This document shows positions 27,939 to 36,381 of a stretch of DNA of 64,000 nucleotides, piece after piece. The position numbers were made by a program, and so were the translations under genes. This stretch comes from Rhodobacterales bacterium HKCCE3408 (lineage in GTDB: Bacteria; Pseudomonadota; Alphaproteobacteria; Rhodobacterales; Rhodobacteraceae). Under the pieces are notes generated by a model that worked only from the letters and a program-made list of their open reading frames with translations, was not told the DNA's origin and did not search any database. The DNA lies in assembly GCA_015689705.1 (NCBI GenBank), contig WVSN01000010.1, forward strand, positions 62,001 through 126,000, written 5' to 3'. Position 1 is the stretch's first letter; every line of letters begins with the position of its first letter.

Positions 27939-28460
27939 ATGAAACCGCTCACGACCGCACTGATCGCCCTGTCGCTCACCGGCCCGGCCGCAGCCGAACC
28001 GGAAATTGCAGGCACGACTTCGTACTACGAACCGCAGGCCATCCTGAACACGATGGAAGAACTGAACCTGTGGCTCGACGCCAATACGGACCTGCCGCGG
28101 TCGGACATTCCGCTCGCCCGCGTGGAACTGGTCCAGCCCGGGGCCGACATCGCCTACGAAGGGCAGACCACGCAGATCGGCCAGACCGTGCGCGGCGTCT
28201 ACGACTCCGAGACGGCGACGATCTACCTCGTGCGTCAATGGTACGGGGAAACCGCCTTCGATCGCAGCGTGCTCCTGCACGAGATGGTCCACCACCGTCA
28301 GGCCAGCGCGCAGCATTGGTACTGCCCGCAGGCGATGGAGTGGGATGCCTACGTCGTCCAGGAGGAGTACCTGAACGACCACGGCGAGACCGGCGATTTC
28401 GAATGGGCGTGGGTCCTGCTGTCGTCGAGCTGCGCCGTCCGCGACCATCACCCCGACTGA
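27939..28460 (+). CDS. Secreted zincin-like protein with HEXXH motif (DUF6647-like)
   Basis: This 173-residue protein has a clear signal peptide (MKPLTTALIALSLTGPAAA) and a metal-binding HEMVHH motif near residue 116, embedded in DRSVLLHEMVHHRQ. This is the HEXXH of gluzincin-like proteases, and a Cys pair follows (YCPQAM, SSCAVRD). It resembles small conserved proteins of the DUF6647 kind; protease activity is unproven. It is divergent from the BTAD regulator, with 163 bases between them, and its stop codon abuts that of the binding-protein gene in a TGATCA palindrome. Confidence 0.8.
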   Translation: MKPLTTALIALSLTGPAAAEPEIAGTTSYYEPQAILNTMEELNLWLDANTDLPRSDIPLARVELVQPGADIAYEGQTTQIGQTVRGVYDSETATIYLVRQWYGETAFDRSVLLHEMVHHRQASAQHWYCPQAMEWDAYVVQEEYLNDHGETGDFEWAWVLLSSSCAVRDHHPD

Positions 28461-29543
28461 TCAGAGGCCGAGGCCCCGCCGCCAGACGGCAAATCGTTCG
28501 GCCAGGTCTTCGCCGTGCTCGGCCCAGAAATCGGCGTCGAGGACCAGAGCGTCCTCGATCCGGTCCTCGCGAGTAGGGATGTGCGGCAGGACCGGCGCGC
28601 CGGTGTGAAACCACGGCTCGCCCTCGGCGATGATCGACAGCGCGGAACGGCGCATCGGGCCATAGGGGATCCAGCGCGCCTGCGCGGCCTGCTGTTCGGG
28701 TTCCGCGACGTGGCGCAGGAATTCGAGCGCCGCCGCCTCGTTCGGCGCACCGGCAACCACCGCGAACCACTCCTCGTCCAGGACCTGTCCGTCGTAGATC
28801 GTGTCGATCCCGTCCTCACCCGAGAGGACGGCGGCAGAGACCCGGCCGTTATAGGCCGTCGACATCACCACCTCGCCCCGGCGCAGAAGCTCCACCGGCT
28901 CTTCGCCCGACGTCCACAGGCGGAGGTCGGGCGCGATCCGGTTGAGCACAGAAAACGCCCGGTCGAGGCCCGCTTCGGTCGATAGCACTTCGTAAACGCG
29001 GCCCGCCGGAACACCATCGGCCAGGAGCGCCATTTCCAGATTGGCCTGCGGAAAGGCCGAGATCGCCCTCGGCCCCGGGAACCCGGCGGTATCGAAGAAA
29101 TCGACGATGGACTCCGGCGCATCCTCGGAGAATGCAGAGCGGTCATACGCCGTGACCCAGGACCAGGTGATGTTCGGTCCGACGCAGTCGTTCGGCCGGT
29201 CGATCACGAGGTCCCCGGCCATATCCTCCGGAAAAAGATCATCCGGCAGCGGCAGAAAAAGCCCCTCGGCGCATCCGACGCGGGCATCGTGCGCCAGAAC
29301 GTCGACCACATCCCACTCGACCGCGCCGCTTTCGACCTGCGCCCGGATCTCGTCCAGTCCGCCGCGATACTCGATCCAGTCGATCTCGTGCGGGAAATCC
29401 GGCGCGTAGGCGTTTTCCTGGCTGGTCTGGTACGTGCCGCCCCAGGTTACGACGGACAGACCGTCCGAAAGCGCAGCCCCCGGAAGGGCGACCGCGACAA
29501 GGATCGCCGGGACGCATCCGGGTCGACTTCGTCTTTCACGCAT
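28461..29543 (-). CDS. ABC transporter substrate-binding protein (PotD/spermidine-putrescine type), orphan
   Basis: This 360-residue periplasmic binding protein starts with a signal peptide (ILVAVALPGAALS) and then LSVVTWGGTYQTSQENAY, the typical opening of PotD-like extracellular solute-binding proteins. Domain hallmarks such as WDVVDVLAHDARVGC and STAYNGRVSAAV fit the SBP_bac_8/PotD fold. No permease or ATPase genes are in the window, so it either feeds a transporter encoded elsewhere or has another role. The ATG has no strong ribosome site. It lies 69 bases downstream of rppH and may be read from that operon. Confidence 0.87.
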   Translation of the reverse strand: MRERRSRPGCVPAILVAVALPGAALSDGLSVVTWGGTYQTSQENAYAPDFPHEIDWIEYRGGLDEIRAQVESGAVEWDVVDVLAHDARVGCAEGLFLPLPDDLFPEDMAGDLVIDRPNDCVGPNITWSWVTAYDRSAFSEDAPESIVDFFDTAGFPGPRAISAFPQANLEMALLADGVPAGRVYEVLSTEAGLDRAFSVLNRIAPDLRLWTSGEEPVELLRRGEVVMSTAYNGRVSAAVLSGEDGIDTIYDGQVLDEEWFAVVAGAPNEAAALEFLRHVAEPEQQAAQARWIPYGPMRRSALSIIAEGEPWFHTGAPVLPHIPTREDRIEDALVLDADFWAEHGEDLAERFAVWRRGLGL

Positions 29544-29612
29544 GAGTTCAGGTTAAGCGTCCAGACCCCGCCGGATCAACCGCGCGCGTGTCGTGAATGG
29601 CTAAGAGGCACG

Positions 29613-30092
29613 TCAGACGAGCCCGAATTCGGCCAGGACCGCCGAGTAGATCGGTCGTTTGAAGCCAACGATTGCATCCAGCAACTCCGGCCCCGTCATC
29701 CAGCGCCAGTCCGAAAATTCCACGTCCTCATGGGCCAGGTCGATGGCGGACTCGTCCGCATCCAGCCGCATCAGCACCCATTTCTGGGTCTGGCCGCGAT
29801 ACTTTCCGCGATAGGGCAGAAGCTCGACGGGCAGGTCATACGGCAGCCAGCCGGCGGTTTCGGCCAGGACCGAAACGTCGCGCTTCCGGACTCCGGTCTC
29901 TTCGCGCAGTTCGCGCAATGCCGCCTCGACCGGGGTTTCGCCCTTGTCGATCCCGCCCTGAGGCATCTGCCAGGCCGGTTCGGCCATGTCGGACCGCTGG
30001 CCGGCAAAGACGCGGCCCCGCCCGTCCGTCAGGACCACGCCCACACAGGGGCGATAAGGCAGGGCCGCGATGTCTTCCGGCGTCAGTGTCAG
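29613..30092 (-). CDS. rppH: RNA pyrophosphohydrolase
   Basis: RppH removes pyrophosphate from triphosphorylated mRNA 5' ends and triggers decay. The Nudix box is complete: GGIDKGETPVEAALRELREE, continuing to TGV. The conserved N-terminus of the family (LPYRPCVGVVL) is present in frame but has no ATG, GTG or TTG before it. The first usable codon downstream is the GTG of VGVVL, which would delete conserved residues. A CTG overlaps the ctpA stop as CTGA, 7 bases after GAGG, mirroring the ATGA couplings elsewhere here, and gives 159 residues, the usual length. The start is therefore called as CTG by inference. It is the distal gene of the rsfS-to-rppH run. Confidence 0.88.
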   Translation of the reverse strand: MTLTPEDIAALPYRPCVGVVLTDGRGRVFAGQRSDMAEPAWQMPQGGIDKGETPVEAALRELREETGVRKRDVSVLAETAGWLPYDLPVELLPYRGKYRGQTQKWVLMRLDADESAIDLAHEDVEFSDWRWMTGPELLDAIVGFKRPIYSAVLAEFGLV

Positions 30093-31438
30093 TTCTGCGC
30101 CTCAGCCGTGCGGACGGGGTTGAGCGCGTTGAGGCCGATGAGGATGTCGATGGCGTAGGCCAGCTGGTAATCCTCGTTCCGCAACTGGGCGCGGGCCTCG
30201 GCCCGGGCCTGCTCTTCCTCGCGGGTGCGCAGCTGATCCTCGGTGAGCTGCGAGTTCTCGATCGATCCGCGAAGGCTCGCCTCGGTGCGGGCCGGACGGT
30301 CGGCGTCCTCGCCCTCGGCGGTTTCCACCGGATCGCGCTGTTCCACCAGGATGTCCGGCGCGACGCCGAGTGCCTGGATCGAGCGGCCTGAGGGCGTGTA
30401 GTAGAGCGACGTGGTCAGACGCATCGCACCGTCACCCTGCACCGGCATGATCGACTGGACCGAGCCCTTGCCGAAGCTGTTGGTGCCGACAACGACCGCG
30501 CGGCGGTGATCCTGAAGGGCGCCCGCAACGATCTCGGAGGCCGATGCAGAGCCACCGTTGATGAGGACGACGACCGGTCGACCTTCGATCAGGTCACCGG
30601 GCGTCGAGTTGTAGCGTTCGCTGTCCTCCGGACGGCGGCCGCGCGTCGACACGATCTCACCCTGCTCCAGGAAGGCGTCGGCGACACGGATGGCCGCGGA
30701 CAGCAAACCGCCCGGGTTGTTGCGCAGATCGATCACGACACCATCGAGATTCTCGATCCCGCCGACTTCTTCGATCATCTCGGCCAGACCGTCCCGCAGG
30801 TTCGGGTAGGTCTGGTCGTTGAAGGTCGAGACCCGGAGGATCGCGGTGTTGCCTTCCAGCCGGTGGCGCACGGCGGTCAGGCGGATGCGGTCGCGCACGA
30901 TGGTGACGTCGAACGGATCCTCCTCGCCCTCGCGGACGAGTGTGATGGTGATCTCGGACCCCACGGGGCCGCGCATCAGGTCGACCGCCTCCTCGAGGGT
31001 CAGTCCGAGCAGCGCCTCGCCGTCGACATGGGTGATGAAGTCGCCCGGTTCGATCCCGGCTTCTTCGGCCGGCGTGCCGTCCATCGGCGTGATGACGCGG
31101 ACGAAGCCCTCTTCCTGCGTGACCTCGATGCCGAGACCGCCGAATTCGCCGCGGGTCTGAACCTGCATCGAGTCGAAATCGCGCGGCGGCAGGTAGCTCG
31201 AATGCGGGTCGAGCGAGGTCAGCATCCCGTTGATCGCCGCCTCGATGAGCTGACGTTCATCGACCTCTTCCACGTAGTTCGAGCGGATGCGTTCGAACAC
31301 GTCACCGAACAGGTCGAGCTGTTCATAGACCGAGCCGTTCGCCTCCGTCTCCTGGGCGATGAGGGGTCCCGCGATCTGCGTCGTCAGAAGCACGCCGGCG
31401 GCGGTCCCGCCGAGGGCGGCCATCACGAATTTCTTCAT
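30089..31438 (-). CDS. ctpA: S41 family carboxy-terminal processing peptidase
   Basis: This 449-residue periplasmic protease cleaves proteins near their C-termini. A signal or anchor segment begins MKKFVMAALGGTAAGVLL. The PDZ domain is at about residues 85-165 (EFGGLGIEVTQEEGFVRV) and the S41 catalytic domain follows, with the nucleophile in INGGSASASEIVAGAL and the Lys in GTNSFGKGSVQ. The C-terminal 70 residues are charged and coiled. The start is 6 bases after the envC stop, and the stop overlaps the rppH start, so the genes form one operon. The pairing with envC matches the usual alphaproteobacterial order. Confidence 0.95.
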   Translation of the reverse strand: MKKFVMAALGGTAAGVLLTTQIAGPLIAQETEANGSVYEQLDLFGDVFERIRSNYVEEVDERQLIEAAINGMLTSLDPHSSYLPPRDFDSMQVQTRGEFGGLGIEVTQEEGFVRVITPMDGTPAEEAGIEPGDFITHVDGEALLGLTLEEAVDLMRGPVGSEITITLVREGEEDPFDVTIVRDRIRLTAVRHRLEGNTAILRVSTFNDQTYPNLRDGLAEMIEEVGGIENLDGVVIDLRNNPGGLLSAAIRVADAFLEQGEIVSTRGRRPEDSERYNSTPGDLIEGRPVVVLINGGSASASEIVAGALQDHRRAVVVGTNSFGKGSVQSIMPVQGDGAMRLTTSLYYTPSGRSIQALGVAPDILVEQRDPVETAEGEDADRPARTEASLRGSIENSQLTEDQLRTREEEQARAEARAQLRNEDYQLAYAIDILIGLNALNPVRTAEAQN

Positions 31439-31444
31439 ATTGCG

Positions 31445-32578
31445 TCAATCCTCATCTCGGTCGGTCCGGAACCATGTCTCCGGATCCACGGGGGTCCCGT
31501 CTTGTCTGACCTCTATATAGAGCGTCTCGGGCAGGGATGTGCCAGACTCTTGACTGTCCAGCACGATCAATTCTTCGCTGGCCGGCTCCGCGCCGCCCAT
31601 CAGGCCGACCGGTCCGCCCGCGGGCAGGATGTCGCCCGCGGTCACGTACAGATCGCCCAGGCCGGCCAGGATGATCAGGTGATCGGACTCCGGTTCCAGT
31701 ACGGCGACGTTGCCCAGATCCAGGAGCGGGCCGGCATACCGGACGGTAGAGGGCCACGGCGCGATGACAAGCGCGCGGGGCCGCGTGGCGACCAGCAGTC
31801 CCGGCCGGGCGATCCCGGCGGCATCTTCGTCGCCGAAGCTGCGCAGGACACGTCCGAGCACCGGCATGTCGAGCGCGCCGCGGGCGGCGGCAAAGCGACC
31901 GAGCGGCCGGTCGGCAAGCGCGGGTGGCGTCCGGGCGCGAATCCCTTCGGCGAACCGGTCCAGCGTGTCGGCCGACGCCAGCAGCGCGGACATCGCCTCG
32001 GCATCGGTCTCGAAGCGCGGCGGCAGGTCGGTGCGCTCGGCGATGGCGCGGCTCAGCTCGGTCCGAGCGTTCTGCGCGCCTGCCAGCGCGACCTCCAGCC
32101 GGGCGAGCGCGTCGTCCTGCACGGCACGCATCTCCGCGATCTCCGCGAGTTCCGAGCGCAGCGCCTGGGCCTCGGCTGCGACGGCGGGCGTGACTTCGGC
32201 CAGCATCATGCCGGATCGCGCGGCGCCGACCGGGCCGGAGGGATGCAGGAGAAGAAGCGGTTCGGGAGCGCGTTCGATCGCCTGAAGCGCGCCGAGGAGG
32301 CCGGCGAGTTCGGCGCGGCGCGAGTCGAGCCCGGCACGAAGCGACGCTTCGGCTGCAGCGGCCCGGCGCAGGCCCTGACGCAGGGCGGCGAGCCCCTCTT
32401 CATAGGCGCGGACGGTTTCGGTCAGGGCAGTCACGCGGTCGCGCGCACCATCCGCATCGGCGAGCGAGGTGGCGGCGGCATCGAGCATCGCGGAGGCGCG
32501 TTGCGCGGTCAGCGCCGGATCGGACTGGGCAACGGCCGGTCCGGCAAGACATAGGAGAAGCGCAAGAAGGCGCGTCAT
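31445..32578 (-). CDS. envC: Murein hydrolase activator EnvC-like, M23/LytM family
   Basis: This 377-residue exported protein has a signal peptide (MTRLLALLLCLAGPAVAQ), a coiled coil of Ala, Arg and Glu-rich heptads (residues about 25-195) and a C-terminal LytM domain (VRYAGPLLDLGNVAVLEP, LYIEVRQDGTPVDP). The zinc-binding histidines of active LytM enzymes are absent, as in EnvC, which activates amidases during septum splitting instead of cutting peptidoglycan. The ATG overlaps the gpmI stop as ATGA, so the longer open frame upstream is not used. Confidence 0.9.
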   Translation of the reverse strand: MTRLLALLLCLAGPAVAQSDPALTAQRASAMLDAAATSLADADGARDRVTALTETVRAYEEGLAALRQGLRRAAAAEASLRAGLDSRRAELAGLLGALQAIERAPEPLLLLHPSGPVGAARSGMMLAEVTPAVAAEAQALRSELAEIAEMRAVQDDALARLEVALAGAQNARTELSRAIAERTDLPPRFETDAEAMSALLASADTLDRFAEGIRARTPPALADRPLGRFAAARGALDMPVLGRVLRSFGDEDAAGIARPGLLVATRPRALVIAPWPSTVRYAGPLLDLGNVAVLEPESDHLIILAGLGDLYVTAGDILPAGGPVGLMGGAEPASEELIVLDSQESGTSLPETLYIEVRQDGTPVDPETWFRTDRDED

Positions 32579-34092
32579 ACGATGAGGCTCTGCCCTGTCA
32601 TTTCCTCGGGCTGCTCCAACCCCATGAGTTGCAGCAGTGTCGGCGCCAGATCGGCCAGCCGGCCATCGCGCAGCTTCGCGCCTTCGGGTCCGGCCCAGAG
32701 GATGACGGGAACGGGGTTCAGCGTATGCGCGGTGTGCGGCCCGCCGGTCTCGGGGTCGATCATCACATCGCAATTGCCGTGATCCGCTGTCACGATCATC
32801 GCACCGTTCGTTTCCTTCAGGGCGTCGAGTGCCGCGGCCAGGCCTTTGTCGACTGTCTCGCACGCCGTGATCGCGGCCTGAAGATCGCCGGTATGGCCGA
32901 CCATGTCTGGATTCGCGTAGTTCACGACAATCAGGTCGTAGCCCTCGCGGATCGCGCCGACGAGATGCTCGGTCACTTCCGGGGCGCTCATCTCCGGCTG
33001 CATGTCGTAGGTCGCCACCTTTGGCGATGGCGCCATGTAACGTTGCTCACCCTCCTCCGGGCTTTCCTTGCCACCGTTCAGGAAGAAGGTGACATGCGGG
33101 TATTTCTCGGTCTCGGCCAGGCGGAACTGCGTCAGCCCGTGCCTGGCCACCCATTCGCCGAGCGTGTTTACGATGGTCTGCTTCGGGAACATCGTGGTCA
33201 TGAACTCGTCATGGACCTTGGAATAGTCGACCATGCCCAGAAGCCCGGCCCAGTCCGGCCGGCCGCTGACGTCAAACTCGTCAAACCCCGGCTGGCCTAC
33301 GGCACGCAGGATCTCGCGTGCGCGGTCGGCCCGGAAATTCAGGCAGAAGAAGCCGTCGCCGTCCTTCGCGCCGGCATAGTCGCTGATCACCGTCGCGGGC
33401 AGGAATTCGTCGGTCTTGCCGGCGTCGTAGGACTGCGCCACGGCTGCAGCGGCGGTGTCGGCGGTGTTCTGGCCCTCGCCCATGACCATGGCCTTGTAGG
33501 CCTGCTCGACCCGGTCCCAGCGGTTGTCGCGATCCATGGCGAAGTAGCGGCCGGTCACGGTCGCAATCGTCGCGCCTTCACGCAGCTTGCCCTGCAATTC
33601 GTCGATGAAACCATCGGCCGATTTCGGCGGCACGTCGCGCCCGTCGGTCACGGCATGGACGGCGACCGGTACTCCGGCATCGGCGATGGCGGTCGCGGCG
33701 GCGACGATGTGGTCCAGATGGCCGTGTACGCCACCGTCCGACGCGACGCCCATAAGGTGGGCCGTCCCGCCTGTGTCGCGCAGCGCCTCGATGAACCCGT
33801 TCAGCGCGGCGTTGTCGAAAAAGCTGCCATCCTCGATGGCGAGGGAGATCATGCCGAGATCCATCGCGACGACCCGGCCTGCACCGATGTTCGTGTGCCC
33901 GACCTCGGAATTGCCCATCTGGCCGGTTGGCAGTCCCGCATCCGGGCCGTGGGTCGTCAGGGTCGCATGGGGGCAGGTTGCCATCAGCCGATCATAGGTC
34001 GGCGTATTGGCCAGAAGCGGCGCGTTGCCCTCTTCCCGGTCCGAGATGCCCCAACCGTCGAGGATGCAGAGGATGACGGGTTTCTTGCCCAT
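32575..34092 (-). CDS. gpmI: 2,3-bisphosphoglycerate-independent phosphoglycerate mutase
   Basis: GpmI (505 residues) interconverts 3- and 2-phosphoglycerate in glycolysis and gluconeogenesis using two Mn ions and a phosphoserine. The alkaline-phosphatase-like metal site is visible at both ends: CILDGWG near the start and TADHGNCD near the C-terminus, with the catalytic Ser in MGNSEVGHTNIGAGR. The middle domain (AHLMGVASDGGVHGHLDHI) is normal. The ATG has AAAGGG upstream. It sits 59 bases after rlmH and overlaps envC. Confidence 0.97.
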   Translation of the reverse strand: MGKKPVILCILDGWGISDREEGNAPLLANTPTYDRLMATCPHATLTTHGPDAGLPTGQMGNSEVGHTNIGAGRVVAMDLGMISLAIEDGSFFDNAALNGFIEALRDTGGTAHLMGVASDGGVHGHLDHIVAAATAIADAGVPVAVHAVTDGRDVPPKSADGFIDELQGKLREGATIATVTGRYFAMDRDNRWDRVEQAYKAMVMGEGQNTADTAAAAVAQSYDAGKTDEFLPATVISDYAGAKDGDGFFCLNFRADRAREILRAVGQPGFDEFDVSGRPDWAGLLGMVDYSKVHDEFMTTMFPKQTIVNTLGEWVARHGLTQFRLAETEKYPHVTFFLNGGKESPEEGEQRYMAPSPKVATYDMQPEMSAPEVTEHLVGAIREGYDLIVVNYANPDMVGHTGDLQAAITACETVDKGLAAALDALKETNGAMIVTADHGNCDVMIDPETGGPHTAHTLNPVPVILWAGPEGAKLRDGRLADLAPTLLQLMGLEQPEEMTGQSLIV

Positions 34093-34151
34093 GGCGCTGC
34101 CCTTTCTGTCCGGCCCCGTCTACGCTCCGAGACCACGGGCCGCAACCGGGG

Positions 34152-34622
34152 TCAGGCCCGGTGATAGGGTGTCCCGGCAAGGATCTGCGCGGCGCGGTAG
34201 AGCTGCTCGGCCAGCATCACGCGGACGAGCATGTGCGGCCAGACCATCGGGCCGAAGGACAGGAGCGCGTCGGCGCGGTCACGCAGCGACGGGTCGAGGC
34301 CATCGGCACCTCCGATCAGGAACGCGACGGCCGGTCTTCCTGCGTCGCGCTGGTCGGCCAGGTGTTTCGCGAAATCGGGGGAGGTCGCGGTGCGCCCGCG
34401 CTCGTCAAGCGCGATGACATGAGCACCGTCGGGGATCGCGCGGGACAGGAGCGCCGCCTCGGCCATCATGCCACCGCCCTTGCGGTCTTCGACCTCGGTG
34501 ACGCTCGCCGGTCCTAACCCGAGCGCGCGTCCGGTCCGGTCGAAGCGGGACAGGTAGTCCGAAACGAGATCGGCCTCGGGTCCGGCCTTCAGCCGGCCCA
34601 CGACGCAGAGCTGCACCCGCAA
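34152..34622 (-). CDS. rlmH: 23S rRNA (pseudouridine1915-N3)-methyltransferase
   Basis: RlmH (156 residues) methylates pseudouridine 1915 in helix 69 of 23S rRNA on assembled 70S ribosomes. It is a SPOUT enzyme; the knot region is in [19 protein letters not shown] and the C-terminal [18 protein letters not shown] is strongly conserved, ending in the YHR(A) motif. The start is TTG, three bases after the rsfS stop codon, which suggests coupling. The rsfS-rlmH order is widespread in bacteria. Confidence 0.95.
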   Translation of the reverse strand: MRVQLCVVGRLKAGPEADLVSDYLSRFDRTGRALGLGPASVTEVEDRKGGGMMAEAALLSRAIPDGAHVIALDERGRTATSPDFAKHLADQRDAGRPAVAFLIGGADGLDPSLRDRADALLSFGPMVWPHMLVRVMLAEQLYRAAQILAGTPYHRA

Positions 34623-34625
34623 GGT

Positions 34626-35030
34626 CTAGTGAGCCGCCTCGGAAGGCTGCCACATCTTCTCGAGCTGGTAGAACTCGCGCACTTCCGGCCGGAAGACGTG
34701 CACGATGACGTCGCCGGCATCGATCAGCACCCAGTCGCCGGCATCCTTGCCTTCGACCTTGGCGCGATGGCCGGTGACATCCTTCAGCCGCTCGACCAGC
34801 TTTTCCGAGATCGCCGCCACCTGCCGGCTCGACCGGCCCGAGGCGATGACCATGTGATCGGCGAAGGCCGACCGGCCGCGCAGGTCGATCGTCACGATGT
34901 CTTCTGCCTTGTCGTCGGAAAGCGAGGCGAGGATGGCGTCGAGCAGCTCGGTGCTCGCGGGATCCTGCGTGTCGGGCGTTTGCGCCCGGGTTGCGGTCCG
35001 TTCACGGGCCGCCAGAACTTGTCCAGTCAG
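34626..35030 (-). CDS. rsfS: Ribosome silencing factor RsfS
   Basis: RsfS binds L14 (uL14) on the 50S subunit and blocks 30S joining during starvation. The core is unmistakable: SLSDDKAEDIVTIDLRG, DHMVIASGRSSRQVAAI, DWVLIDAGDVIVHVFRPEVREFYQLEKMW (only parts quoted as continuous motif blocks). No ATG, GTG or TTG exists between the core and a TTG at 35114. A CTG at 35030 has GGAGG exactly 8 bases upstream and gives a 134-residue protein of normal length, so it is the preferred start by inference. The TTG start would add 28 residues. It heads the rsfS-rlmH-gpmI-envC-ctpA-rppH run. Confidence 0.9.
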   Translation of the reverse strand: MTGQVLAARERTATRAQTPDTQDPASTELLDAILASLSDDKAEDIVTIDLRGRSAFADHMVIASGRSSRQVAAISEKLVERLKDVTGHRAKVEGKDAGDWVLIDAGDVIVHVFRPEVREFYQLEKMWQPSEAAH

Positions 35031-35145
35031 GACGTGGTCCTCCGTGCTCAGCGCGCCTGTCAGCCCCGGCGCCGGGCGTACCCCATATGTAGCACCGCGG
35101 GGGTGCGATCTCAATATTGGCGGCGTCTTCCCGCCGGGGCCGGCG

Positions 35146-35859
35146 TTACAGCAATGCCACGATCAACGGGGCGAGAAGCGCTGTCAGTATGGCGTTCAGA
35201 CCCATGCCCAGGCCCGCGAACGCGCCCGCCGTCTCGTTGACGTGGAGCGCGCGGGCAGTCCCGATCCCGTGCGCTGCGACACCGACGGCGAGGCCGCGAG
35301 CGCGCCAGTCGGTTACGCCGAGCGCGTTCATAAGCGGCGTTACGATCAGTGCGCCAGTGATTCCGGTCAGGATCACGAGGACGGCGGTCAGCGACGGCGC
35401 GCCCCCGATCGCCTCGGAAAGTCCCATCGCGACGGGGGCGGTCGTCGATTTTGGCACCAGAGACAGGAGGGTCTGTCCCTCCAGCCCGAGCGCCCAGCCA
35501 ATCGCCACCGCGCTGCCCATCGCCGTCGCCGAACCGGCGACGAGCGCCAGCAGGATCGGCAGCCAGGCCTGCCGGACGAGGCGGAGATTGGCGAAGAGCG
35601 GGATCGCGAGTGAGACGGTCGCGGGGCCGAGCAGGAAGTGCACGAACTGCGCGCCTTCGAAATATGTCGCGTAGGGCGTTCCGGTTATGGCGAGGACGGC
35701 GGCCAGCAGAATTACCGCGATCAGGACCGGGTTCACGAGCGGCGCGCGTTTCGCGAGCCGGCTGAGCCCGTCGCCGGCGAGATAGGCGAGCAGCGTCAGC
35801 GTGAGCCACAGAAGCGGTTCCTGCCCGAGATAGGTCCACAGCTGCCAGACTTCGGTCAT
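35146..35859 (-). CDS. lrgB: LrgB/CidB family membrane protein
   Basis: This 237-residue integral membrane protein has six to seven hydrophobic segments and family motifs such as SLVPKSTTAPVAMGLSEAIG and RARGLAVGVAAHGIGTARAL. LrgB works with LrgA in the holin/antiholin-like Cid/Lrg system, linked in other bacteria to murein hydrolase control, and in plants a related fusion protein is a glycolate/glycerate transporter. The ATG overlaps the lrgA stop as ATGA, so the pair is translationally coupled. No LytSR-type regulator is nearby. Confidence 0.92.
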   Translation of the reverse strand: MTEVWQLWTYLGQEPLLWLTLTLLAYLAGDGLSRLAKRAPLVNPVLIAVILLAAVLAITGTPYATYFEGAQFVHFLLGPATVSLAIPLFANLRLVRQAWLPILLALVAGSATAMGSAVAIGWALGLEGQTLLSLVPKSTTAPVAMGLSEAIGGAPSLTAVLVILTGITGALIVTPLMNALGVTDWRARGLAVGVAAHGIGTARALHVNETAGAFAGLGMGLNAILTALLAPLIVALL

Positions 35860-36206
35860 GCCCGGCCCTCCGTGATCCGTGCGACCGCGCGGAAAACTCC
35901 AACTCCGACGAGAAGCGCGAGGACGGTTGACCCGATGAGCGCGACGAGAAGCGCCGGGCCGCTTTCCGCGATCAGGCCCCAGTGGCTGACGACACCCACG
36001 CCTGCCGGCACGAAGAGGAGCGACAGGTGCGCCAGAAGGCCCGTCGCCGTTTCGCGGATCGTTGCGTGCAGTCGCGGGAACGCGGCGCAGGCGGCCAGCA
36101 GCAGGACGAGGCCAAGCACCGGGCCGGGAACGAAGGGCAGGACGGCGCGGCTCAGCACCTCTCCGACCAGCTGGAAGCAGAGGATGATAGCGATGTTGAG
36201 GATCAT
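35856..36206 (-). CDS. lrgA: CidA/LrgA family membrane protein
   Basis: This 116-residue protein has four hydrophobic helices and the CidA/LrgA hallmark FVPGPVLGLVLLLA with a following polar loop. It is the first gene of the lrgAB pair and shares a 4-nt overlap with lrgB. It is divergent from smc, with about 175 bases between the coding regions, which contain an AT-richer stretch likely to hold promoters for both. Confidence 0.9.
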   Translation of the reverse strand: MILNIAIILCFQLVGEVLSRAVLPFVPGPVLGLVLLLAACAAFPRLHATIRETATGLLAHLSLLFVPAGVGVVSHWGLIAESGPALLVALIGSTVLALLVGVGVFRAVARITEGRA

Positions 36207-36381
36207 GGGGCGTTCCCGTATGCGTGTCGCCTCTGCACGCTAGACTCCTCGAGGCCGCGGCGGAATACTGCTATATCTTGTGGAAAGACTGGTAATCCCA
36301 GCAATATGCGGGGTTCCGGCATTGACAGGCCGGGTCGGGGCGCCAAGACTGCCGACCAGTCCGGAATCAGGAAACCGTCCC

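Noticed and set aside
30506-32554. 682-codon rightward open frame opposite ctpA and envC
   Set aside because: Antisense shadow of two well-supported genes, with no motif or start signal.
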